Both the position numbers and the translations under genes were made by a program. A model generated the notes under the pieces. It searched no databases and was not told the DNA's origin. It saw nothing but the letters and a program-made list of their open reading frames with translations. From Microbulbifer agarilyticus (GTDB taxonomy: Bacteria > Pseudomonadota > Gammaproteobacteria > Pseudomonadales > Cellvibrionaceae), in the NCBI RefSeq assembly GCF_001999945.1, contig NZ_CP019650.1, forward strand, positions 2,790,001 through 2,854,000: a stretch of DNA of 64,000 nucleotides, in the 5' to 3' direction. This document shows, in pieces, positions 40,837 through 50,562 of this stretch; positions within the stretch are counted from its first letter, which is position 1, and each line of letters opens with the position of its first letter.

Positions 40837-41487
40837 TTATTCAGACATCCCCTGCAAATTCTGTTTAGCATTCATTATTCCGCATATAAATACGCCTTCC
40901 ATGTCCACACATAAGGTTTTACGGCGTTCACTGTCCCTTGCGCGGTAACGGCTGCATTTCCAACCCCCTGTCAATTGCGCACCTACCCCTCCGTCCGTCG
41001 TCATAATGGCTGCACCGTCTAATTGTGCAACACCGATATCAATTTCTTTTCCAAGGGCAATCGTTCCCTGCCCATTAGAATCTACTGCCACACTCAACGG
41101 AGACAAGTTTTGAGCAGCAAGCTTTGTAATATCCACGCCAATGTCAAGATCGTCGTTGATTACTAGCGGTCCTTTGTTGAGCTCCAGATTAACTTCACTA
41201 TCTACCAAGTCTTTCAGCTGTAGATCTCTTGGCCTTTCCAGCAACCCACCTTCTCCATGGACCTCATGGTTAAAAGCGCGGGAGAAAGAGCCCGAAATCG
41301 CACCATTTGAAAATTTTCCGCCGGAAACCGTCGAGGCTGTCCCGCCCACTACAGCAGCGGCCATCACCCGCGACACACTGAAACCTGTGTTACCCGCATC
41401 AATATGCTTGATTCCCCCAGAAGATGCTTGGGTCACACCAGCACTGGAGAAACCCTTTTTTGCCTCTACGGAATCGCCTGAGCACAA
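40837..41487 (-). pseudogene. Remnant of an RHS / polymorphic toxin C-terminal region
   Basis: A 216-codon frame with no proper start (first possible codon TTG, no ribosome site). It contains GGTASTVSGGKFSNGAISGS followed by FSRAFNHE, a motif typical of the segment just before the variable tip of RHS and related giant secreted proteins. About 130 residues follow it and end in a Cys-containing tail. The large N-terminal part of such a protein is absent; an unrelated amidohydrolase gene lies next to it. It is coupled to the Sel1-like gene, so the pair looks like the end of a former toxin-immunity locus. Confidence 0.6.
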
Positions 41488-41575
41488 TCAAAACCGAAGC
41501 TGCCTCACATACTTAAATACCAAACCCGCGTGACGATACACTACACGTCGACCAAAGCATGGCCACGCTAATAGC

Positions 41576-43336
41576 CTAAGGAGAGCCCTTAGCACTCTCA
41601 TCATGGGTAAACTTGCCGTTCATCATAGTTGCCACGACCTTGGTATCACCAATCTTGTACGGGTCGATATCGCGGATATCCGACTGCAGGAGAACAAGGT
41701 CAGCCAGCTTGCCTACCTCGATGGAGCCTACCTTGTCATCCATACGCAGCAGGTAAGCACCGGCCAGGGTATGGGCCCGAATCGCCTGTTCAAGGGACAG
41801 CTTTGCACCCTCACCACCCAGCGCAGGCTGCTTGCGCGTAGTCTCACCAAACCCCTGGCGGGTTACCGCCCCCTGCAGGGTTTTCAACGGTTCATAGGTC
41901 GGCGCATAGGCTGCCACAGGCCAATCGGAACTTAAGGTCAGCCGTGCACCGGCATCTAACACCGGTTTCGCAGGCTGGAGACGGGTCATCCGCTCGTCGC
42001 CGATACGCGACCTTGCTATGTTGTTCGTCAGCGGATCGAGGCCCGCCCACGACAACTGCATATCCGCAGAAATATCGAACTGTTTTAATCGTTCCAGATC
42101 GTCCGGGTGGATAAGCCAGGCGTGGGACACCGCATTCCTGCGGTCGCGCTCGGGGTTGGCGGCAATCACCTTCTCCACCGAATCAATCATGCGGCGTACC
42201 GCCAGGTCCCCCAGGCAGTGGCAGAACACATCGAAGCCTTTTTCATCCGCGCGCTTGGCAGTATCGGTTACTACTTCGTAATCAATGATGGGCTTTGGGC
42301 TCGCTGCCGGATCATCCGCATAGGGTTCGACCAACAGAGCTGTACGCGTAACCTCATCGCCGTCCATATTGATTTTGAGTTTTTGTATTTGCAGCAATTC
42401 GGAATTGTATTTATCCCGATACTCCTCCAAAAGCGGGATCGGGTCGATCTCACCATTGTTCCAGTAATAGGTAGCAACGATGCGAAAAGGAAGCTTTCCT
42501 TCATCCTCATACTCGCGAATAAGCGAAAATGCATCGTCGTGCTCGATGCCCTGGATACCTGCATCCAATACCGTGGTCACACCAGCGGCGGAGAACTTGG
42601 GCATCCACTCATCCATACCGGAGCGGGTGTAATCCACGCCCAGATCGAGCAGCTTTTCCAGCGTGGAGATTTGCGCGGGCACCTCGATAATGTATCCCGT
42701 GGGAGTGCCATCTTCATCGCGTTTGAAGTAGCTGAACCCCGGAGCTGGGTCTTCGGTGTTTTTGTCGATACCGGCTACTTCCAGGGCTTTGGAATTCACC
42801 CACGCTTTGTGCCCATCTACCGCCCATAAAAAAATCGGTCTCGTGGAATCGATCGCATCCAGATCCGCGGCTGTGGGATCGCGATCATCCCAGACATTAA
42901 AGCGCCAACCGTATCCGGTGATTACCTCAAGCTCCGGGTTTTGCTCGGCGTACTCCCGGATTCGACGAAACAGTTCTTTCCTGTCATCCGTCAGCAGATC
43001 GACCCCGCGGGCAATCAAAGTGCCCGCAGCCAAATGAATATGCGAGTCAACAAAACCGGGGAGCAACATACCACCCTGCATATCCACCACCCGGGTATCT
43101 TTGCCGACCCATGCTTTGACGCCCTCCGCGGAACCTACATAGCTGATCTTGTTACCCGAGACCGCCACCGCCTGCGCTTCCGGTTGTTCCGGATTGACGG
43201 TAAATACAGTGCCATTGGTAAACACGACATCAGCAGACTGGCTATCCCGCTCGCAACCGGCGACAAAACAGAGACATACCAAGGTGACAACTAAGAAAGT
43301 CGCCAAGCGAGTGAACGGAGTTGAGAAAAAGCGCAT
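41576..43336 (-). CDS. YtcJ-like metal-dependent amidohydrolase, lipoprotein
   Basis: The 586-aa precursor starts MRFFSTPFTRLATFLVV and has a lipobox VAGC (Cys28). Amidohydrolase features are NGTVFTVNPEQPEAQAVAV, LLPGFVDSHIHLAAGTLIAR with the metal-binding HxH, AWLIHPDD, LTLSSDWPV and the C-terminal GSIEVGKLADLVLL. The YtcJ-like group covers putative exoenzymes and N-substituted amide or formamide hydrolases of uncertain substrate. The frame is open 38 codons upstream, overlapping the GNAT gene, but the chosen start gives a proper lipoprotein signal. Confidence 0.88.
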   Translation of the reverse strand: MRFFSTPFTRLATFLVVTLVCLCFVAGCERDSQSADVVFTNGTVFTVNPEQPEAQAVAVSGNKISYVGSAEGVKAWVGKDTRVVDMQGGMLLPGFVDSHIHLAAGTLIARGVDLLTDDRKELFRRIREYAEQNPELEVITGYGWRFNVWDDRDPTAADLDAIDSTRPIFLWAVDGHKAWVNSKALEVAGIDKNTEDPAPGFSYFKRDEDGTPTGYIIEVPAQISTLEKLLDLGVDYTRSGMDEWMPKFSAAGVTTVLDAGIQGIEHDDAFSLIREYEDEGKLPFRIVATYYWNNGEIDPIPLLEEYRDKYNSELLQIQKLKINMDGDEVTRTALLVEPYADDPAASPKPIIDYEVVTDTAKRADEKGFDVFCHCLGDLAVRRMIDSVEKVIAANPERDRRNAVSHAWLIHPDDLERLKQFDISADMQLSWAGLDPLTNNIARSRIGDERMTRLQPAKPVLDAGARLTLSSDWPVAAYAPTYEPLKTLQGAVTRQGFGETTRKQPALGGEGAKLSLEQAIRAHTLAGAYLLRMDDKVGSIEVGKLADLVLLQSDIRDIDPYKIGDTKVVATMMNGKFTHDESAKGSP

Positions 43337-43415
43337 CGGATACAACCTTCCATGGTGTACTGCGAATCGGACAGGAAAAGCATAGTGCCGAATCAATGGG
43401 GAAACAGAGGGCCTG

Positions 43416-43952
43416 TCACCAATGGTCTGGATTGGCGAACGCCTCGACACACTCGGTTACCCCGCGCATTGCCGGAATCGGGCTTCCATCCAGCGACTGC
43501 CCCAACCACCCAATGGGTTGGCTCAGGGGATAAGGTGCCGCAACAATACTTTCGTCAATTTGCGCAAAGCCGGTCTTCGAATAAAAGGCTGGGTCGCCAT
43601 AGGTAAATACCAGATCAGTGCCCTGTGATCGCAACTGGTCGAGCCCGAAGGTAATCAGCGCCTGCCCTATCCCGGTCCCATGTACCTCGGTGGCAACGGC
43701 AACCGGGGAAAGAAGAAATGCCCGCTGACCGCTGGGAACCTTCAGGCGACTGAAAAATATGGCGCCGACAATACGCGTCCCGTCTTTGGCAACACAGCCA
43801 ATGAGAGAATCCGCTGGCGTTGTTGTGATCAGGCTGGAAACCAAAAATCCGATACTTTGCCCTTCGGCCGCACCTTCTGACGCCGAAAAAACGCGAGTAA
43901 AGAGTTCGACGACTTCGTCGGTCGCCGTGGATTCGAATAATGAAAATTCCAT
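43416..43952 (-). CDS. GNAT-family N-acetyltransferase
   Basis: The 178-aa protein has a GNAT fold signature: LLSPVAVATEVHGTGIGQAL is the acetyl-CoA-binding strand and loop (VHGTGIGQAL in place of Q/R-x-x-G-x-G/A), followed by TDLVFTYGDPAFYSKTGF. The GDPAFYSKTGF stretch resembles YhbS-like acetyltransferases. The substrate is unknown. It is 79 nt upstream of the amidohydrolase on the same strand. Confidence 0.87.
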   Translation of the reverse strand: MEFSLFESTATDEVVELFTRVFSASEGAAEGQSIGFLVSSLITTTPADSLIGCVAKDGTRIVGAIFFSRLKVPSGQRAFLLSPVAVATEVHGTGIGQALITFGLDQLRSQGTDLVFTYGDPAFYSKTGFAQIDESIVAAPYPLSQPIGWLGQSLDGSPIPAMRGVTECVEAFANPDHW

Positions 43953-44063
43953 AGATCTGACTTCTTACAATCCATTTTGCTGGTAGCTATCACTATGGCA
44001 GCTACAACCTGAAGTTACTGACTAAACTCCTATTTTCCGTAATGGCGCCCGGAGTGAAGCCAG

Positions 44064-45551
44064 GTGAATTCCGCCGACAACCCCACAAAGTCCGCAACGA
44101 AGAAAACCCTGACAGCCACCACACTCGGCCTGCTAACTGCTGCCACCGTGGTTACCAGCCTGCGTGGCCTGCCGATGATGGCGCAGGAAGAGCTGACGAT
44201 GTTTATCTACATCGGTTTCGCCACCCTGCTGTTCCTTATTCCCGCCGGACTCGTTGCCGCTGAACTGGGTGGCGCTTTCGGGGACCGGTCTGGCGGCGTC
44301 TACACCTGGGTCGGCGAGGCGTTTAGCCCGCGCCTGGGGTTTACCGCCATCTGGCTGCAGTGGATCCAGAATGTCGTCTGGTACCCAACCGGGCTCAGCT
44401 TTGCTGCGGCCGGCATCGCCTATGGTATTGGCCTGCCTCACCTCGCCGACAACAACATCTTCGTCGGCCTGTTCTGCATCCTCTCCTACTGGGCGGCAAC
44501 CGCAGTGGCGCTCACCGGTACAGACCTGCTCGCCAAGGTCACCAAATTCGGATTCTTGCTCGGCACCGTATTACCCGGCCTGATTCTGATGGTACTGGCC
44601 ATCGCCTGGGCTACCGCCGGCCATGATATTGGCTGGGAAACCGCGACCAACCCCGCTGTGACCACCGAAGAGGATGGCCACCACCACCCGCGCTGGTTCC
44701 CACATGTGGCCGGACTCGGCTCCCTGGCCTTTCTGGGTGGCATTCTATTGAACTTCGCCGGCGTAGAGGCACAAGCCACCCACGCCACCGAAATGCGCAA
44801 CGCCAAGCGGGACTACCCGATCGCCATCTTTATCGCTGCCGCGGTTTCTTTTGCCATCTTCACCGTGGGCGCACTGGCTGTGGCCGCAATCCTGCCCTAC
44901 GACAACATCAGCCTGCAGACAGGAGTATTCACTACCTTCGAGCAAGCCTTCGACAAACTGCTGGGAATGAAATGGCCGGTACAGGTACTCGCACTACTGG
45001 TGTGCTATGGGGCCCTCGGTGGCGCACTGGCCTGGCTCGCCGGCCCCAGCCGCGGCCTGCTGGCCACCGCGCGTGACGGCACCCTGCCCCCCTGGCTGCA
45101 GAAGACCAACAAGCAGGGCATGCAGAAGAGTATCCTGCTGGTTCAGGGCATTATCGCCACGCTCATCTCCAGCATCTACTTTCTGTTCAAGGACGTGGCC
45201 ACGGCATTCTTCCTGATATCAGCAATGACCATCACCCTCTACATCATCATGTACATGATGATGTACGCCGCCGCCATTCGCTTGCGCCACACCCGTCCCG
45301 ACCTGCCCCGCAGTTTCGAAATTCCAGGCGGAATGACCGGCATGCTACTGGTCGCGGGCATCGGGTTCCTCGCGGTGGCGTTTGCCTTCGTGGTCTCGTT
45401 CTTTCCTCCCGACCAGTTACCCGTCGGCAGCCCCAGTACCTATGTGATTCTAGTGGCTGCTGGCGCCGTGGTGTTTACCGCAATTCCTCTGCTGATTTAC
45501 CAATTCCGTAAGCCAGGCTGGAAGCAGCAACAGCCCACTACCGAGCAGTAA
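44064..45551 (+). CDS. APC-family amino acid antiporter, GadC-like
   Basis: The 495-aa protein has about twelve hydrophobic segments and the APC family N-terminal pattern (LTATTLGLLTAATVVTSLRG, IPAGLVAAELGGAFGDRSGG and VYTWVGEAF). It starts at GTG 44064, 9 nt after GGAG. The gene directly downstream encodes glutamate decarboxylase, 18 nt away, so this is most likely the glutamate/GABA exchanger that completes a proton-consuming acid-resistance cycle. The pairing supports the substrate; the sequence alone indicates only an amino acid exchanger. Confidence 0.87.
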   Translation: MNSADNPTKSATKKTLTATTLGLLTAATVVTSLRGLPMMAQEELTMFIYIGFATLLFLIPAGLVAAELGGAFGDRSGGVYTWVGEAFSPRLGFTAIWLQWIQNVVWYPTGLSFAAAGIAYGIGLPHLADNNIFVGLFCILSYWAATAVALTGTDLLAKVTKFGFLLGTVLPGLILMVLAIAWATAGHDIGWETATNPAVTTEEDGHHHPRWFPHVAGLGSLAFLGGILLNFAGVEAQATHATEMRNAKRDYPIAIFIAAAVSFAIFTVGALAVAAILPYDNISLQTGVFTTFEQAFDKLLGMKWPVQVLALLVCYGALGGALAWLAGPSRGLLATARDGTLPPWLQKTNKQGMQKSILLVQGIIATLISSIYFLFKDVATAFFLISAMTITLYIIMYMMMYAAAIRLRHTRPDLPRSFEIPGGMTGMLLVAGIGFLAVAFAFVVSFFPPDQLPVGSPSTYVILVAAGAVVFTAIPLLIYQFRKPGWKQQQPTTEQ

Positions 45552-45569
45552 TAGATCAAGGTAACGACG

Positions 45570-46943
45570 ATGAAGACACAATCCCCATTCGACGAATTCT
45601 TTGATCAACTGAATGAAGACATCCCCGATCACACCTTCCCGCGCACCACCATGTCGGCCTTTGCCGCAGAGGCCACGGTAAACAGTGAAGCCTGGGCAGA
45701 TGCGAAACCGGTGATGAACCTGTCATCCTTTGTCACTACCTTTACCGAGCCTGAAGCCTTCGAGGTACTGAAAAAACACTACCTGAAGAACTACATCGAC
45801 CACGACATGTACCCCCAGCTATTCGAGATGGAGGGACGCATGGTGCGCTGGCTACATGACTTGTGGAATGGCCCGAAAGACGCGGAGCCGTTCGGTACCG
45901 CCACCATCGGCTCCTCGGAAGCCTGTATGCTGGCGGGACTGGCGCATAAATGGAATTGGCGAAAAGCACGGCAAGCTGCCGGGCTGGATGCGAGTCGCCC
46001 CAACATCGTCACCGGTGGCAACGTCCAAATCGTGTGGAAAAAATTTATGCGTTACTTCGATGTTGAGCCACGCATCGCAGAACTCGCCCCGAACCAGTAC
46101 CGGCTCACCACAGAGCACCTCGAGCAACTCGTCGATGAGAACACCACCGCAGTTGTGGCCATTGCCGGGCAGACATTTACCGGTGAAGACGATGACTTCC
46201 GGGCGATTCACGATTGGCTGGACGATTACGAGAAGCGCACCGGACACAATATCCCGATGCATATCGATGGCGCCTCCGGCGGATTCGTCAATCCGTTCCT
46301 CTATCCGGACTACCAGTGGGACTTCCGCTTACCGCGGGTACAATCGATCAATGCCTCCGGGCATAAATTCGGGCTGGTACCGCCGGGACTAGGGTGGCTT
46401 GTATTTAAAGACCGCAAAGTATTCGACGAGGACCTTATGTTCTACGTCAACTACCTAGGTGGCGAGATGCCCACCGCCACATTGAACTTCAGTCGTAATG
46501 CAGCGCCCGTCGCCTACCAGTACTACGTATTCCTGCGGCTAGGCTTCGAGGGGTTCCGCAAAATCATGCAGTGCACCCTCGATAACTCCCACTATCTGCG
46601 ACAGCGATTGCTCGATAGCGGCTACTTTGACGTCCTCAACGCCACCCAAAGAATACCGGTGGTGGCACTCACCTTGAAAGAAGAGTTCACCAACTTCAAC
46701 GAGTTCGACGTATCGTTCAAAGTACGGGAAAAAGGATGGGTGCTTTCGGCCTACTCGATGCCGCCGAAAGCGCAAAGCGTAAACTCTTTGAGAATCGTGG
46801 TACGGCCTCACCTAAACCACAACGTGATCAAGTTTCTTGCTGAAGACATTATCCACGCCTGTAACTGGCTCAAGGAACACGGCGGCAATGCAACCCCGCC
46901 CAAGCTACATAATGCGCACCAGAGTTCGGTGAGTAAATGCTAA
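45570..46943 (+). CDS. gad: Glutamate decarboxylase
   Basis: Gad converts glutamate to GABA and CO2, consuming a proton, with PLP. The 457-aa protein has GSSEACMLAGLAHKWNWRK, the PLP-binding HIDGASGGFVNPF, and the Schiff-base Lys266 in NASGHKFGLVPPGLGW. The C-terminus lacks obvious regulatory extension. It follows the GadC-like antiporter with an 18-nt gap, giving the usual gadC-gad acid-resistance pair. Confidence 0.94.
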   Translation: MKTQSPFDEFFDQLNEDIPDHTFPRTTMSAFAAEATVNSEAWADAKPVMNLSSFVTTFTEPEAFEVLKKHYLKNYIDHDMYPQLFEMEGRMVRWLHDLWNGPKDAEPFGTATIGSSEACMLAGLAHKWNWRKARQAAGLDASRPNIVTGGNVQIVWKKFMRYFDVEPRIAELAPNQYRLTTEHLEQLVDENTTAVVAIAGQTFTGEDDDFRAIHDWLDDYEKRTGHNIPMHIDGASGGFVNPFLYPDYQWDFRLPRVQSINASGHKFGLVPPGLGWLVFKDRKVFDEDLMFYVNYLGGEMPTATLNFSRNAAPVAYQYYVFLRLGFEGFRKIMQCTLDNSHYLRQRLLDSGYFDVLNATQRIPVVALTLKEEFTNFNEFDVSFKVREKGWVLSAYSMPPKAQSVNSLRIVVRPHLNHNVIKFLAEDIIHACNWLKEHGGNATPPKLHNAHQSSVSKC

Positions 46944-46992
46944 CGCGGCAGCAGCCACTCAACGATCTTGCAGGGCCTTCATCACACAGTGA

Positions 46993-47421
46993 TTAGAAGA
47001 ACGCCGCTCGGGCTGCCAAAAATACCAACAACAATAGTGGGACATTAGATGCGACGAAGACCGCAAAACGCACCTCAATCTTATTTCCCAGTACCTGCAC
47101 AAGACTGTGGATAATACGCAAAGCCACATAGGTCCAGGCCGCATACAAGGCAAGCCCACTAGACACGCCCATAACGGCGAGCGCAAGGACAACCGCATAG
47201 AACAGCGTAGGCTGCTCCATCAGATGGTTATAATTATCCGCCTTCCAGCGCACGCTCGCAGGGAGCTTCGCCATCTGCTCACCTCTTGGCGCCATCGGGT
47301 CCATCTCCAACTTCATGGAGATAATCGCCGGCAACCGGGTAGCGTACATCCACAGCCACATCACCATTGACCATACAATCAGCGCGACGACTGGCTGAAT
47401 TAGCTGATTCGTTGAATCCAT
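46993..47421 (-). CDS. MAPEG-family membrane protein
   Basis: The 142-aa protein has four predicted membrane helices (about 8-28, 70-85, 88-105 and 118-140). The MAPEG-like central region is KADNYNHLMEQPTLFYAVV followed by AAWTYVALRIIHSLVQVLGN. Bacterial MAPEG members relate to microsomal glutathione transferases, but the specific activity is unknown. The next gene upstream (DUF4870) is 34 nt away. Confidence 0.88.
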   Translation of the reverse strand: MDSTNQLIQPVVALIVWSMVMWLWMYATRLPAIISMKLEMDPMAPRGEQMAKLPASVRWKADNYNHLMEQPTLFYAVVLALAVMGVSSGLALYAAWTYVALRIIHSLVQVLGNKIEVRFAVFVASNVPLLLLVFLAARAAFF

Positions 47422-47455
47422 ATCACTTCTCGTTCCTGGCTATATCGATTAATGG

Positions 47456-47824
47456 TTATGCTTCTTCCACTTTGAAGAACTGAATACTGAGTGGGTATTT
47501 CCAGAGTTTCCCCTCGCTCGCGTTTATTGCTCCGACCACAACAAAAATGATATCCAGGAGCAGTAATATCAGGAATCCAAAAACCCCGATAACAATAATC
47601 ATCAAGAAAATTAAAATGACCGAATAAATAAGAGCGCTAATCATCCAGTTAAGGATAACTTTCCCATGTCGATCGATCTCAGGTGAATTATCCTTATTCA
47701 CAGCCCACATAATAATGGGCAATATCAAGCCAGCACCCGGAACACAAAAACCCACTAACTGGCTCAGGTGCATGAGCATTAAATACGTGTTTTTTTCAAG
47801 CCCCCAGGGCTTAAACTCATCCAT
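47456..47824 (-). CDS. DUF4870 membrane protein
   Basis: The 122-aa protein shows the DUF4870 pattern: LMLMHLSQLVGFCVPGAGLI, then LPIIMWAVNKDNSPEIDRHG, then VILNWMISALIYSVILIFLM, with three to four hydrophobic helices. It is of unknown function (related to Tic20-like small membrane proteins). It is probably transcribed with the downstream MAPEG gene. Confidence 0.88.
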   Translation of the reverse strand: MDEFKPWGLEKNTYLMLMHLSQLVGFCVPGAGLILPIIMWAVNKDNSPEIDRHGKVILNWMISALIYSVILIFLMIIVIGVFGFLILLLLDIIFVVVGAINASEGKLWKYPLSIQFFKVEEA

Positions 47825-48135
47825 GATGTTCTCCTAGATTGCTGGCGTGCGAAGCCATGGCCCGGCGAGGGGATTCTTTTCTGCATTTACTGGATCTGTA
47901 AAACCAAAGTCGCCAGCCAGACAACAACTCATTATCCAGCTGGCTATGATTTTGGCAATTCCCTGAGCAAACCCCAAATAAAACTCAATAATTACAACAA
48001 CTTATGGAACCAAAACCATTCAGCTAGCAAATTAAATCGGAACTTATAAATGAGTCTCTGCTGCAAAGCTGGCAATACCGGGCTTGCGCTAATAGTGCAA
48101 CAATCTCTACACACGCGCTGTCAGTTCGACATTCC
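47825..48135. other. Intergenic stretch between DUF4870 and the peroxidase gene
   Basis: About 310 nt, AT-rich, with no recognised gene. It should hold the promoter for the DUF4870-MAPEG pair. Confidence 0.4.
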
Positions 48136-50562
48136 TCATTCTATCAATCCACTTTCCACCGGCAGGCCACTGGGTACACTTTCCGGAATCAACGATCTTA
48201 AGTTCTCGGGCTCCGCAGCAGGATCCGTCTGCGCCCTTAGAAAAGCTACCAGTATCTCGATTTCAGAGGTGAGATTGCCAGCCCCAAAAACCTTACCCTC
48301 CTCCTGCGACAACGTGTCATGGTCATCCAAAAGGCCAATGATGATTTGCCGATACTCATCGGTTCTGATTAAACCTTCAGGGTTGAACTGTGTAAACAAA
48401 GCCTGCTCTGAAGCGCTGACTTGACTCACATAGTCAGGAGTTTGATCAAATGCCGCTGTAGCCGTGTTGTAACCCATGTAGTTAGCAATCCAGAATTGGC
48501 GAGGGGTAGCATAAATTTGTACGTGACTGCTCAGATCGGAAAACTGCCCCAAATGCCCATAGGGAGCCGTTAACTCCACATTAAATAAAGGCTGGGTTCT
48601 AAATTGGTAGCGGTGGGCCAACTGTCCGGTGACTCGCTCACGCCCAAAGTCCAGCCTACCGTCTGTTCCGAGACCGAACTCGCCGTTCGCACCATCCCCT
48701 TTACCAGGGCCAAACTGAGCCAGCGGGAGATTGTGAAAATCAAAATCTGACATAACAGAGCCGGCATGACATACATCACAGCCAGTATCGTAAAAGAAGT
48801 GCGCGCCCCGGATTTGCGCTTCGGTCAGAACATCAGGGTCATTCAATACACCATCTGCAGAGATATCACGGATAAATCTCTGCCAAGGGTTGTCACGCTT
48901 ATCAAACCCCCGAATTTCAAAAGCAGCAATGGCATTGGCAGCATGCGCAAACGTCATCTCATCAAACCCGACATCGGGGTAAGCGGCTTCGAATAGAGTG
49001 ACATACTCCGGAATCGCCCCAAGCCGACCCATCAGCGCGTTCCAGATACCCGCAAAATCACCGTCCTCGAACGCTGCAAGCTCATTATCCGCAGTGACTT
49101 CTCCCCGCATCTCCGCCCGGTTGGCGACTGGGAACATTGCTTGCGCCGCCACGAGCCCATACCCCTGGAAACCATCGACCTCCGGCCTGGCAAAGAATAC
49201 ATCAAGCATTCTCTGATCAATGTCACCACTCTGGTCCGCTGGAGTACGCAGCGCTCCGTTCTCGTCCATCTGTATACGTCCATCCCAGAACATATTCTCA
49301 AACAGATCTAGATTAAATAGTGGCATCGCATGTCTGGCCACCACCTTGCCACCCACACGGTCCCGACCAAGATTGGAACCGCCAGTACCCAAAGGGAGCG
49401 AGCGAGCATCTCCGCTTCCGAGAAGCGGGTGATGGCAGCTCAGGCAAGAAATGTCTCTATTGCCACTGAGAATTTTGTCAAAAGCAAGAGCTTGGCCAAG
49501 CATGTACATCGTATCGCTGACATTTGGGGCCGGCGCGACCGGCTGTAAATTTTTACTAATTACAAAATCAACAAGTTCAGCGTTTGTCTGGGAGAACGGC
49601 TGATCGATTGAATCCGTCGTATCGACGTTCGTCTCCGGCACAATGAGCTCTGCCCGCTGTACTAGGTTCAGTAGCAAATCCTCGATAATGTCCCGCTGCG
49701 TAAAGCTCAGCCACGCGCTCAGATCTGTATAGGTTAGTGTCGCCGCCCCCAGCTCCTCACGGATAGACGCGGAAAACAAAGTATTGCCGTCTTCCAATTC
49801 GGCCGCCAGGCCCGCTGCCAGCAGCTCTAGCAGCTCGTCGAGCCCTATCTCTCGATCATTCTCATTACTCGCCGATATAACAGCCAATACAAAGGCATAC
49901 TCAGCACTGTCATCGATCTCTGAAGGCTCCAGTAATAAGTCTCTTGGCACCAGCGTCGTTACATCGACATCAGCTTGAAGCCCAAACGCGGCAGCAACCT
50001 TCGCATTGAATCCGGACTCTCCGACTGCAGTATCCAGACTACCCGTTGCTTGTGCCAGTTGCGTCGCAATCTCAGTGAGTGGTGTCACGACAAAATGGAA
50101 GCTGCTGCCACTCTCGGGCTCTATGCTGACGACCGAGCGCATCGGCGGTGTTGGATCGGTAGATTCCCTGTCCGTTGCCTCGTCAAAATAGACACCACCA
50201 GAGCATTCGATCAATGCGATACCATCGTAATCAATTGCCTCACCGAAATGCGCAACTCCGAGATCTCCTGTTAAGGAGCTCGTTACCGGATCGGCCTTTT
50301 CGCCGTCATTCACACTAAATAACACACAGTCTGCCCCTTTGACGGGGCCCTTGAAGAAAGTGGTCGATATATTTAGTGCATAGATCGGCGGATTGCTATC
50401 CCCGCCACTAGGACTACCGTTGTCCAGGTCGCTATCTGGCACCGCAGAGACAGCGTCAGAACTGCTGCTTCCCCCTCCACACGCTGTTAAAAAATAGAGA
50501 ACAATGAATAACGCCGTTTTCACTGACCGACCGTACGCCGCAAAATCAAATCTACCACTCAA
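48136..50562 (-). CDS. Lipoprotein di-haem cytochrome c peroxidase / MauG family with extra N-terminal region
   Basis: The 808-aa precursor has a lipobox (FLTAC, Cys28) followed by a Gly/Ser spacer. Residues about 60-330 are an unrecognised domain that contains FKGPVKGADCVLFSVNDGE. From about 345 on it is a cytochrome c peroxidase/MauG-type region with two haem sites, Cys373-x-x-Cys376-His377 (CLSCHHP) and Cys595-x-x-Cys598-His599 (CDVCHAG). Family members use peroxide or modify proteins. Typical members are 330-450 aa, so the N-terminal extension is unusual. No maturation genes are adjacent. Confidence 0.86.
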   Translation of the reverse strand: MSGRFDFAAYGRSVKTALFIVLYFLTACGGGSSSSDAVSAVPDSDLDNGSPSGGDSNPPIYALNISTTFFKGPVKGADCVLFSVNDGEKADPVTSSLTGDLGVAHFGEAIDYDGIALIECSGGVYFDEATDRESTDPTPPMRSVVSIEPESGSSFHFVVTPLTEIATQLAQATGSLDTAVGESGFNAKVAAAFGLQADVDVTTLVPRDLLLEPSEIDDSAEYAFVLAVISASNENDREIGLDELLELLAAGLAAELEDGNTLFSASIREELGAATLTYTDLSAWLSFTQRDIIEDLLLNLVQRAELIVPETNVDTTDSIDQPFSQTNAELVDFVISKNLQPVAPAPNVSDTMYMLGQALAFDKILSGNRDISCLSCHHPLLGSGDARSLPLGTGGSNLGRDRVGGKVVARHAMPLFNLDLFENMFWDGRIQMDENGALRTPADQSGDIDQRMLDVFFARPEVDGFQGYGLVAAQAMFPVANRAEMRGEVTADNELAAFEDGDFAGIWNALMGRLGAIPEYVTLFEAAYPDVGFDEMTFAHAANAIAAFEIRGFDKRDNPWQRFIRDISADGVLNDPDVLTEAQIRGAHFFYDTGCDVCHAGSVMSDFDFHNLPLAQFGPGKGDGANGEFGLGTDGRLDFGRERVTGQLAHRYQFRTQPLFNVELTAPYGHLGQFSDLSSHVQIYATPRQFWIANYMGYNTATAAFDQTPDYVSQVSASEQALFTQFNPEGLIRTDEYRQIIIGLLDDHDTLSQEEGKVFGAGNLTSEIEILVAFLRAQTDPAAEPENLRSLIPESVPSGLPVESGLIE

